A DNA stretch of 5,297 nucleotides from Frankiaceae bacterium (GTDB taxonomy: Bacteria; Actinomycetota; Actinomycetes; JAVEEJ01). Below the pieces are notes generated by a model. The model had not been told where the DNA came from and made no database searches. It saw only the letters and a list, made by a program, of their open reading frames with translations. Shown here in pieces: positions 1-5,297 of this stretch (within the stretch, counting starts at the first letter, position 1; each line of letters starts with the position of its first letter). Made by a program: the position numbers and the translations under genes. Location: assembly GCA_030840515.1 (NCBI GenBank), contig JAVEEJ010000256.1, positions 1-5,297 on the forward strand, written 5' to 3'.

Positions 1-899
1 CCGCCTGGGTGCCGGCGGTCGGCCGAGTCGACGGGATGACGGTCGCGGTGTCCGCCGGTGCGGATCCGCGGCGCGCCGTCGCGGTCCGCGACGTCGTGGT
101 CCGGCAGCTCCGCGACGGCACGCTGCACGCCCCCCGTGGTCGACGGCGTGCCGGCGTCGTGCTGGTCGGCGGCGGCCCTGGTGACCCGGGCCTGCTCACG
201 TTGCGCGGCTACCGCGAGCTGCTCGACGCCGACGTCGTGGTGCACGACCGGCTGGGTCCCACTGGTCTGCTCGCCGGGCTCCCCGCTGAGGTCGAGGTGA
301 TCGACGTGGGGAAGGCCCCGCGCGGTCCGGCGGCCACGCAGGAGGAGATCAACGCACTGCTCGTCGACCGGGCGAGGGCAGGGCTGCGGGTGGTGCGGCT
401 CAAGGGCGGCGACCCGTTCGTCTTCGGCCGGGGAGGCGAGGAGGTCGCGGCCTGTGTGGCCGCTGATGTGCCGATCGAGGTGGTGCCCGGTGTCTCGAGC
501 GCGACCGCAGCGCCCAGCCTCGCCGGCATCCCGGTCACCCACCGCGGAACCACGCAGCACCTGGTCGTGGCATCCGGCCATGTGCCTCCAGGTGACGAGC
601 GGTCCACGGTCGACTGGGCGGCACTGGGTGCGTCGGACGCGACCCTGGTGCTGCTCATGGCCGTCGAGAACATCGCCGGGATCGCCGCCGAGGTGCAGCG
701 CGGCGGGCGGCCAGGCAGCACCCCCTGCGCCGTCATCGCCGACGCGTCACTGCCTACCGAGCAGGTCCTCGTCTCCACCCTGGCGCAGCTGGCCGGCGCG
801 ATCGCCGAGGCCGCGGTCGAGCCGCCGGCGGTGGTGGTGGTCGGCGACGTCGTCTCCCATCGCGCCCCGTGGCGTGGTGGCAGGAGTGCACCCGCCTGA
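1..899 (+). CDS. cobA: Uroporphyrinogen-III C-methyltransferase with N-terminal precorrin-2 dehydrogenase remnant (5' partial)
   Basis: The enzyme transfers two methyl groups from S-adenosylmethionine to uroporphyrinogen III to give precorrin-2, the branch point to siroheme and cobalamin in the cytoplasm. Counting from the first complete codon at position 3, the methyltransferase domain runs from about residue 51 to 285. It shows the SAM-site loop VGGGPGDP (55-62), RLKGGDPFVFGRG (132-144), PGVSSA (162-167), GIPVTHRG (175-182) and ASGH (190-193). Residues 1-45 match the end of a CysG/Met8-type dehydrogenase domain, with a TVAVSAGADPRRA stretch. The reading frame is open to the window edge, so the GTG at 9 is probably internal and the true start lies upstream. 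Actinobacterial fusions of this type are roughly 400 residues, so about a quarter is missing. The full protein would probably also oxidise precorrin-2 to sirohydrochlorin, but those active-site residues are not visible. The neighbours do not show whether it serves siroheme or B12. Confidence 0.93.
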   Translation, partial: AWVPAVGRVDGMTVAVSAGADPRRAVAVRDVVVRQLRDGTLHAPRGRRRAGVVLVGGGPGDPGLLTLRGYRELLDADVVVHDRLGPTGLLAGLPAEVEVIDVGKAPRGPAATQEEINALLVDRARAGLRVVRLKGGDPFVFGRGGEEVAACVAADVPIEVVPGVSSATAAPSLAGIPVTHRGTTQHLVVASGHVPPGDERSTVDWAALGASDATLVLLMAVENIAGIAAEVQRGGRPGSTPCAVIADASLPTEQVLVSTLAQLAGAIAEAAVEPPAVVVVGDVVSHRAPWRGGRSAPA

Positions 900-937
900 C
901 GCCGAACTTCCTCACCGACAGGTCGTCGTACTCGTTC

Positions 938-944
938 GGAGGAG
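938..944 (+). promoter_or_regulatory. Ribosome binding site of the small secreted protein gene
   Basis: GGAGGAG is a strong Shine-Dalgarno sequence. It lies three bases before the GTG at 948 and six bases before a second in-frame GTG at 951. The spacing slightly favours 951, but the two starts differ by one residue only. It shows that this gene is translated in its own right, 39 bases after the stop of the methyltransferase gene. Confidence 0.75.
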
Positions 945-947
945 ATT

Positions 948-1484
948 GTGGTGCGCCCCCACCTCGCACTCGCGACCGCGGCACTGCTCGCGGTCCTCGC
1001 TCCCGCGGCACACGCCGAGAAGGTGCCCGTCCTCGACGGCAAGGGGACCAAGACGCTCTCGTTGCGACATGACACGACGCGCGGGGCGGGTGCTCCGAAC
1101 GGGCCGACCGACGCGCAGGTGCTCAGCTGCGGGCAGGCCGACTGCGGGCGGCTCGACTTCCTCTACAAGCCTGGCAAGGGCGTGAAGCGCGACCTCGGCA
1201 TGCAGCTCAGCTGGTACTACGCAGGCGCCACGCGCATCGACCTCTTCCTCGTCGGGGGCGGGAAGGTCGTCGCCCGTTGCGCGGGCTCGGTCGCCAACAC
1301 CCGTTACCTGCTCGTTCCCGGGGCGGCGCTGAAGTCGGGGCAGAGGTACACCGCGGTCATGTACTACGACTACTCCTTCGGCGAGAAGGGCGTCGTCACC
1401 GTGACGCTCCCGGCTCACGTCGGCGGTCAAGGGCCCGACGCCAGCGACAAGTTCAACCCGAAGTACGCCGCCTGCAGCAGCTAG
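948..1484 (+). CDS. Small secreted protein of unknown function
   Basis: I do not recognise a family. The 178-residue product begins with a classical Sec signal peptide: a short basic start (Arg3, His5), a hydrophobic core (about 6-19) and an AHA signal peptidase I site, giving cleavage after Ala23. There is no cysteine at the cleavage point, so it is not a lipoprotein. The mature part is about 155 residues with four cysteines (61, 66, 111, 176), enough for two disulfides outside the cell. It has no further membrane span. Alternating hydrophobic and polar residues at about 85-155, with aromatic strands such as WYYAG and MYYDYSF, suggest a beta-sandwich; a PPC-like (bacterial pre-peptidase C-terminal) fold is one weak possibility. 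It is real rather than a shadow of the 196-residue frame on the opposite strand, because it has a strong ribosome binding site, a signal peptide and a tight fit between its neighbours. GTG at 951 is an equally good start. Confidence 0.8.
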   Translation: MVRPHLALATAALLAVLAPAAHAEKVPVLDGKGTKTLSLRHDTTRGAGAPNGPTDAQVLSCGQADCGRLDFLYKPGKGVKRDLGMQLSWYYAGATRIDLFLVGGGKVVARCAGSVANTRYLLVPGAALKSGQRYTAVMYYDYSFGEKGVVTVTLPAHVGGQGPDASDKFNPKYAACSS

Positions 1485-1500
1485 CGGTTGGATGGCGCGC

Positions 1501-2556
1501 ATGGCCGGTCCGCTGACAGGTGTGCGCGTCGTGGAGATGGGGGGACTCGGCCCCGTCCCGCACGCGGGGATGGTGCTCGCCGACCTCGGAGCCGACGTCG
1601 TCGCCGTGCGCCGTCCGGGCGCTCTACCGGCGTTGCTGGAAGGAAACCGGGCCTGGCTAGGACTCGACCTGAAGGACGACAGCCATCGCGATCAGGTGTT
1701 GGGTCTTGCCGCCGCGGCGGACGTGCTGATCGAGGGATTCCGCCCTGGCGTGATGGAGCGCCTCGGCCTCGGCCCGGAGCCGTGCCTGGCCGCGAATGCG
1801 TCCTTGGTTTACGGGCGGATGACCGGGTGGGGCCAGACCGGGCCCCGCGCCGCGCGCGCCGGCCACGACCTCAACTACCTGGGCCTCAGCGGGACGCTCG
1901 CCGCGCTGGGCCGACCCGACAGCCCGCCACCGCCGCCGCAGAACCTGGTCGCCGACTTCGGGGGCGGTTCGATGCTGCTGCTCGTCGGAGTCCTCGCGGC
2001 CTTGACCGAGCGCGCGCGCTCCGGCCGCGGCCAGGTGGTCGACGCCGCGATGGTCGACGGCGTGGCGCTGCTCTCGCAGATGATGTGGCAGCTGCGGGCA
2101 GCGGGGATGTGGACCGACGACCGCGGCGACAACCTGCTTGACGGTGGCGCGCCGTTCTACGACACGTACGCCTGCTCCGACGGCCGCTACCTCGCGGTGG
2201 CCGCGCTGGAGCCGCAGTTCTTCTCCGCGCTCCTGCGAGGGCTCGAGCTCGACCCGGCGCAGCTCCCGCCGCAGATGGACAAGGCGGGGTGGCCCGAGCT
2301 GCGGCGGGTGCTGGCAGAGCGGCTCGCGACGCGGACCCGCGACGAGTGGGCCGCCGTGTTCGACGACGTCGACGCGTGTGTGACGCCGGTGCTCGAGCTC
2401 GGCGAGGTCGCGTCGGACGAGCACCTGAAGGCGAGGGCCACGTTCGGGCCTGACGGTCCCGCACCGGCGCCGCGGTTCTCACGCACGCCGGCCGTGCGAT
2501 CAGCCGGTGCGCCGGAGGAGTCGGTGGACGACGTGCTCGCGCGCTGGACCCGCTAG
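1501..2556 (+). CDS. mcr: Alpha-methylacyl-CoA racemase, CaiB/BaiF CoA-transferase family
   Basis: The enzyme interconverts (R)- and (S)-2-methylacyl-CoA thioesters, which lets branched-chain or sterol side-chain acyl-CoAs enter beta-oxidation; it is cytoplasmic and needs no cofactor. Numbered from the ATG at 1501 (351 residues), the residues matching the Mycobacterium tuberculosis MCR catalytic set (His126, Asp156, Glu241) are His122 in AGHDLNYL, Asp152 in [10 protein letters not shown] and Glu237 in AALEPQFF. The constant offset of four fits a slightly shorter loop near residue 45. Other family blocks are [48 protein letters not shown] and [13 protein letters not shown]. An in-frame ATG at 1492 would add Met-Ala-Arg; I prefer 1501 because relatives begin MAGPL and a weak GGATGG lies five bases upstream. 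The gene starts 7-16 bases after the previous stop and ends 9 bases before the antiporter, so coupled translation is likely. A run of five prolines (codons at 1924-1938) precedes the Asp motif. The exact substrate is unknown. Confidence 0.93.
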   Translation: MAGPLTGVRVVEMGGLGPVPHAGMVLADLGADVVAVRRPGALPALLEGNRAWLGLDLKDDSHRDQVLGLAAAADVLIEGFRPGVMERLGLGPEPCLAANASLVYGRMTGWGQTGPRAARAGHDLNYLGLSGTLAALGRPDSPPPPPQNLVADFGGGSMLLLVGVLAALTERARSGRGQVVDAAMVDGVALLSQMMWQLRAAGMWTDDRGDNLLDGGAPFYDTYACSDGRYLAVAALEPQFFSALLRGLELDPAQLPPQMDKAGWPELRRVLAERLATRTRDEWAAVFDDVDACVTPVLELGEVASDEHLKARATFGPDGPAPAPRFSRTPAVRSAGAPEESVDDVLARWTR

Positions 2557-2565
2557 GCCAGCGGA

Positions 2566-3747
2566 GTGCACGAGTCCCTGACCTTCGGCTTGGCCATCCT
2601 CTGCGCGGCGGGGGCGGGCTTGCTCGCGGTCCAGTCGCGGACGCTGTCGCGTCGGCTGCGGGTCCCGGCGCCGGCGGTCTTCCTCGCCGCGGCCGCGCTT
2701 GCGGTTCGCTGGTTCCCGTCCATCCCCGATCCGAGTCCGCGCACCGTCCAACGCGTGGTCACCGTCTGCCTGATCGCCATCCTCTTCGAGGGCGGGATGC
2801 AGATCGGGATGACCAGGCTGCGTCGCGCCATGTGGGGCGTGCTGTCGCTGGGACTGCTGGGCACGGTGCTCACGGTCGTCGCTGCCGCCGTACTCGCACA
2901 CCTGCTGCTGGGAGGAAGCTGGTACGTCGCGGTGCTGGTCGCCACCGCGATCGCGCCCACCGACCCGGCCGTCGTGTTCTCGGTCCTGGGTGCAGGGGAG
3001 ATCGAAGGACCGGCCGGGACCGTGCTCGAAGGCGAGTCAGGTGCCAACGACCCGGTCGGCATCGCCCTCATGGTCGCCCTGCTGAGCGTCGGTGCCCTGA
3101 CTGCCGGCGCCCTGGGACACGTCGCGGGGACCTTCGCCCTGCAGATGGCTGTGGGTCTCGTAGTCGGTGTCGTCGGGAGCCGACTGCTGCTGGTCGCGAT
3201 GCGCAGGATTCCGCTGCCGGCGGGGCTGCACCCGCTGCGCACCTTGCTCGGGGCCGGCGTGGTCTACGGGCTGGCAGCCGTCGCCCACGGCTCCGGGTTC
3301 CTCGCGGTGTTCGTCGCCGGTCTGCTGCTGGGGGACGAGGAGGCGCCTCACAAGGCCGAGGTGGCGCGGTTCCATGCGGCGGTGGCGAGCCTCGCCGAGG
3401 TGGTGGCCTTCGCCTACCTTGGCCTGACCGTGGACCTCGACGTGCTGGCGCGGTCAGACGTGTGGGTGCCCGGTCTCGCGCTCGGTGCCCTGCTCGCTGT
3501 CGCCGTCCGCCCACTCGTCAGCTGGCCGCTGCTGCGTGGTGCTGGTCTGACGCGCCGCCAGGAGGCCTTCGTGATGTTCGCCGGGCTCAAGGGTGCCGTG
3601 CCGCTGCTGCTCGGCAGCATGCTGCTCGCGCTGTCCGGCGGTGACCGGCTCTATGGGGTGGTGGTGGTCGTCGTACTCGTGTCCGTGATCGGCCAGGGCA
3701 CTTTGGTGCCGACCGCCGCGCGGCGGCTCGGCCTGCGAACCGAGTGA
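2566..3747 (+). CDS. CPA1-family cation/proton antiporter (NhaP/NhaP2-like membrane domain)
   Basis: This integral membrane exchanger should move Na+ or K+ against H+ to control cytoplasmic pH or ion content. The 393-residue product has about 12-13 hydrophobic segments. It shows FEGGM (74-78), the unwound-helix motif TDPA (132-135), the ion-site motif ESGAND (157-162, with Asn161-Asp162 as in electroneutral CPA1 exchangers), GSGFLAVFVAGLLLG (242-256), a conserved-looking Arg315-Pro316, and GLKGAVP (340-346) where Arg is more usual than Lys. The order resembles E. coli NhaP2/CvrA, but the protein ends right after the last helix. It therefore lacks the cytoplasmic RCK/TrkA-C-type tail, and cation specificity cannot be read from the sequence. 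GTG at 2566 is chosen because it keeps the first helix; the next in-frame Met is residue 78. No Shine-Dalgarno sequence is clear, and the start lies 9 bases after the racemase stop in the same frame. Confidence 0.9.
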   Translation: MHESLTFGLAILCAAGAGLLAVQSRTLSRRLRVPAPAVFLAAAALAVRWFPSIPDPSPRTVQRVVTVCLIAILFEGGMQIGMTRLRRAMWGVLSLGLLGTVLTVVAAAVLAHLLLGGSWYVAVLVATAIAPTDPAVVFSVLGAGEIEGPAGTVLEGESGANDPVGIALMVALLSVGALTAGALGHVAGTFALQMAVGLVVGVVGSRLLLVAMRRIPLPAGLHPLRTLLGAGVVYGLAAVAHGSGFLAVFVAGLLLGDEEAPHKAEVARFHAAVASLAEVVAFAYLGLTVDLDVLARSDVWVPGLALGALLAVAVRPLVSWPLLRGAGLTRRQEAFVMFAGLKGAVPLLLGSMLLALSGGDRLYGVVVVVVLVSVIGQGTLVPTAARRLGLRTE

Positions 3748-3818
3748 CCCCGGCGCAAGGGCACGGCAGGATGCGACCGGGTCGGTCAGTTGTCATAGCT
3801 CGACGGGAAAGGGACTTG
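3748..3818 (+). other. Intergenic leader with an 11-base inverted repeat
   Basis: This gap between the antiporter stop and the preferred lipoprotein start holds a perfect inverted repeat, CGACCGGGTCG, at 3774-3784, centred on one G, with an extra GGTC at 3784-3787. It could be an operator half or a weak hairpin. There is no T-run after it, so it is not an intrinsic terminator. A -35-like TTGTCA (3790-3795) has no matching -10 element. I cannot assign a promoter. Confidence 0.3.
3808..3814 (+). promoter_or_regulatory. Ribosome binding site that decides the lipoprotein start
   Basis: AAAGGGA lies four bases before the ATG at 3819. It resembles the consensus AAAGGAG and supports this ATG over the GTG at 3744, which overlaps the antiporter stop. 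Confidence 0.5.
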
Positions 3819-5198
3819 ATGCCGCGCACAGCTCGAGCGCTTCGAAGCATGACTGTCGCAACGGCTGCCTTCGCGGCCGTTTCCTGTAGCGGGGGTGGGT
3901 CTACCCCCGGGGGAACCGCGAACGAGCCAACACCGGGCGCGACCCAGGCAACGCCGGCGGACACGGCAACGCCTGTCGCGGCCGGCGTCGGGACCACTGT
4001 CGTGGCGGGTGTTGCGGCCCCCCCGGCCGCCACGGCACTAGTCGACGCTACGGCGCGCAGCATCGCGGTAGCCCGTGTTGACGAGGTGGAGCCCACTGGT
4101 CCGCAGGTGTTCACGTACGACATCGCTGGCCGACAACTCGCACTTGTCGGGACTTCCGAGACTCTCGATGCACGGTGCGGCGTCGCGGACGTGACCTTTC
4201 CGAGCGGTCAGGACCTCGTCCTCACCATGCACATTGCTCACTCACCGGCGCAAGGCGTGAACCCAGCGCGCGACGCGCGGCTGCTGACCGCGTGGGACGC
4301 CGCCACCGGCGCGCAGGTCTGGATGGCGACCCTCTTCACCACGACCGAGTCGTCTTCCGGGGACAGCCTTCCCTCGTGCGCGGGCTCAGGAAATGCGGTG
4401 CGCAACGCGTTGAGCACCACAACGGATGGTGCGTGGGGAGTGTTCGGCTACGTAGAGCGCGGATCGGAGGTGGGCTGCACGGGAACCTGCGCGGATTCGC
4501 AAGGTCCCTGGATCGTCAACCTCACCACGGGCGATGTGCGGGTTGACCGCGACGCGATCGTGGCAGCGGGCCGCTACGTCCTCGATGCTCACATCAACAG
4601 CACGTTTCCCACGCTCACAGCCGGGCCGCTCAAGGTCATCGACCCGGTCAACCGAAGGGTGGTCGGGGCGCCGAAGGATCCACTGCTGAGCGAGGTTCCC
4701 AACGCGATGACCTACTCGGCTGCCTTCATCGATCGCGCATATGGCGCTGCCCACTCCGACTACCACGTGTTCGTCGTGTCGTCTGACGGGACGAGGCTGT
4801 ACGCAGCCAGCGAGGATGCCCGGAAGCTGGTCACCTATCCGCTGCCCAGCATGGTCGGCGGCAAGTCCGTACCCTTCCCGGCCGGCGTCGCCGCCTGGCA
4901 GTACACGTATCAGACAGACACGTTCTTCGACGCCGAGACCTCGACCGTCGTCGTCGACTCGGGGCAGGGGCAAGTCACTGGCTTCCCCCGAGCGGGTGGG
5001 CCGCCTTGGTCGGTCAACGCCGACGATGCCTGCGGTGTGGCGCACGGCAAGGTGGTCGTCATGGCCAATCGGCAGCTGGCCACCTTGGATGCCCTCACGG
5101 GCAAGCAACTGGCCTTCGACCCAGCTGTGGGGTCATGCCCGCTGGTGTTCCCGACGGGTTTGGCGTTCGACGGCAGCGACATCGTCCAACTGCTCTGA
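3819..5198 (+). CDS. Predicted lipoprotein with PQQ-like beta-propeller
   Basis: This 459-residue exported protein has no function I can name. Its N-terminus is a lipoprotein signal peptide: basic residues (Arg3, Arg6, Arg9), a hydrophobic stretch (11-20) and the lipobox AVSC with Cys23 as the lipidated residue. A disordered linker rich in Ser, Gly, Thr, Pro and Ala follows (24-70). The rest carries spaced blade-like units: VFTYDIAGRQL (97-107), LTAWDAATGAQVW (156-168), WIVNLTTGDV (231-240), LKVIDPVNRRVV (271-282), VFVVSSDGTRLYAAS (317-331) and LATLDALTGKQLAF (420-433). The repeated Asp-x-x-Thr-Gly turn is typical of PQQ-like and WD-type propellers, probably seven blades; no PQQ ligands are evident. 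Six further cysteines (120, 187, 220, 224, 405, 440) could form disulfides. An upstream GTG at 3744 would give 484 residues and overlap the antiporter stop, but it adds 25 charged residues before the signal peptide, so I reject it. A cell-surface binding or scaffold role is inference. Confidence 0.82.
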   Translation: MPRTARALRSMTVATAAFAAVSCSGGGSTPGGTANEPTPGATQATPADTATPVAAGVGTTVVAGVAAPPAATALVDATARSIAVARVDEVEPTGPQVFTYDIAGRQLALVGTSETLDARCGVADVTFPSGQDLVLTMHIAHSPAQGVNPARDARLLTAWDAATGAQVWMATLFTTTESSSGDSLPSCAGSGNAVRNALSTTTDGAWGVFGYVERGSEVGCTGTCADSQGPWIVNLTTGDVRVDRDAIVAAGRYVLDAHINSTFPTLTAGPLKVIDPVNRRVVGAPKDPLLSEVPNAMTYSAAFIDRAYGAAHSDYHVFVVSSDGTRLYAASEDARKLVTYPLPSMVGGKSVPFPAGVAAWQYTYQTDTFFDAETSTVVVDSGQGQVTGFPRAGGPPWSVNADDACGVAHGKVVVMANRQLATLDALTGKQLAFDPAVGSCPLVFPTGLAFDGSDIVQLL

Positions 5199-5275
5199 CC
5201 CACCGTGGGCGGCGGCACGGCGTACCCCGGCCCGATTCGAACCCTGCGCTGCTTCCTCCGGAGGGTGACGACTTC
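5199..5275 (+). other. Intergenic region before the last gene
   Basis: These 77 bases hold no gene. CCCACCGTGGG (5199-5209), directly after the lipoprotein stop, could fold into a four-pair hairpin, but no T-run follows. Further on, ACCCT (5241-5245) can pair with AGGGT (5262-5266), and CCTCCGGAGG (5255-5264) is a perfect palindrome. Both involve the ribosome binding site of the next gene. No promoter consensus is clear. Confidence 0.35.
5260..5265 (+). promoter_or_regulatory. Ribosome binding site of the last gene
   Basis: GGAGGG lies ten bases before the ATG at 5276, within the usual range though at its long end. It overlaps the palindrome CCTCCGGAGG, so local folding could partly hide it. 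Confidence 0.55.
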
Positions 5276-5297
5276 ATGAAAAGGACCACGAAGCACT
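5276..5297 (+). CDS. Start of an unidentified gene (3' partial)
   Basis: The ATG at 5276 follows a good ribosome binding site and opens a frame reading Met-Lys-Arg-Thr-Thr-Lys-His before the window ends. The cluster of basic residues is what the n-region of a signal peptide or a membrane protein often looks like, but seven codons are too few to assign anything. The strand and spacing (77 bases after the lipoprotein stop) fit the run of + strand genes. Confidence 0.5.

Noticed and set aside
209..1075. Long open frame on the minus strand (288 codons)
   Set aside because: It lies opposite the methyltransferase gene, has low-complexity Ser/Thr/Arg-rich content and shows no ribosome site. High-GC codon bias produces such antisense frames.
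912..1502. Minus-strand frame of 196 codons opposite the small secreted protein
   Set aside because: It is longer than the + strand gene, but it has no recognisable domain, signal peptide or fitting start. The + strand frame has a strong Shine-Dalgarno sequence and a signal peptide.
1657..2424. Minus-strand frame of 255 codons opposite the racemase
   Set aside because: The + strand encodes an unmistakable racemase with its catalytic residues. The antisense product is rich in Arg, His and Gln, with no family features.
3790..3818. TTGTCA as a -35 promoter box for the lipoprotein gene
   Set aside because: No -10-like sequence occurs at 16-18 bases; that position falls on the ribosome site and start codon.
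4386..5108. Minus-strand frame of 240 codons opposite the lipoprotein
   Set aside because: It is fully antisense to a gene with a lipobox and propeller repeats, and it has no motif of its own.
5199..5209. Hairpin CCCACCGTGGG directly after the lipoprotein stop as a terminator
   Set aside because: The stem is only four pairs around a three-base loop, with no T-run after it. This is too weak to call.
5221..5297. Possible tRNA on the minus strand (T-loop-like GGTTCGAATC, reverse complement of 5234-5243)
   Set aside because: The flanks do not form the five-pair T stem: only the innermost G-C pairs. No acceptor stem or anticodon arm could be built.
1..5297. A defence, mobile or otherwise novel multi-gene system
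   Set aside because: No nuclease, integrase, transposase, toxin, methyltransferase acting on DNA, CRISPR repeat or direct repeats were seen. The recognisable genes are metabolic and transport functions.

Overview
The window looks like ordinary chromosomal DNA from a high-GC actinobacterium. G or C dominates third codon positions, GTG starts are common, long antisense shadow frames occur throughout, and every gene I accept lies on the + strand. The first gene is the precorrin-2 dehydrogenase/methyltransferase fusion layout, and the third closely resembles mycobacterial alpha-methylacyl-CoA racemase as I recall it. Both point to Actinomycetota, possibly a Nocardioides-like lineage; the genus is a guess.

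Layout. (1) 1-899: the 3' part of a siroheme/cobalamin gene. It holds the tail of a precorrin-2 dehydrogenase domain followed by a complete uroporphyrinogen-III C-methyltransferase domain; the 5' end lies outside the window. (2) 948-1484: a small secreted protein of unknown function with four cysteines, preceded by a strong ribosome binding site. (3) 1501-2556 (or from 1492): an alpha-methylacyl-CoA racemase of the CaiB/BaiF family with its catalytic His, Asp and Glu in place. (4) 2566-3747: a CPA1-type cation/proton antiporter membrane domain without the C-terminal regulatory domain found in NhaP2-type relatives. (5) 3819-5198: a predicted lipoprotein with a Ser/Gly/Thr/Pro/Ala-rich linker and a probable beta-propeller. 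(6) 5276 onward: the first seven codons of another gene, which runs off the window.

Genes 1 to 4 are packed closely (gaps of 48, 7-16 and 9 bases) and could be one transcript. Their functions (tetrapyrrole synthesis, an unknown exported protein, branched-chain acyl-CoA epimerisation, ion transport) do not form an obvious pathway, so shared transcription would be a matter of packing. Genes 3 and 4 lack a clear Shine-Dalgarno sequence and probably depend on translational coupling. Genes 2, 5 and 6 have their own recognisable ribosome binding sites.

I found no RNA gene, CRISPR array, insertion sequence, phage gene, toxin-antitoxin pair or known defence system, and no convincing promoter or intrinsic terminator. 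I do not see a novel multi-gene system. The least explained items are the two exported proteins (genes 2 and 5).
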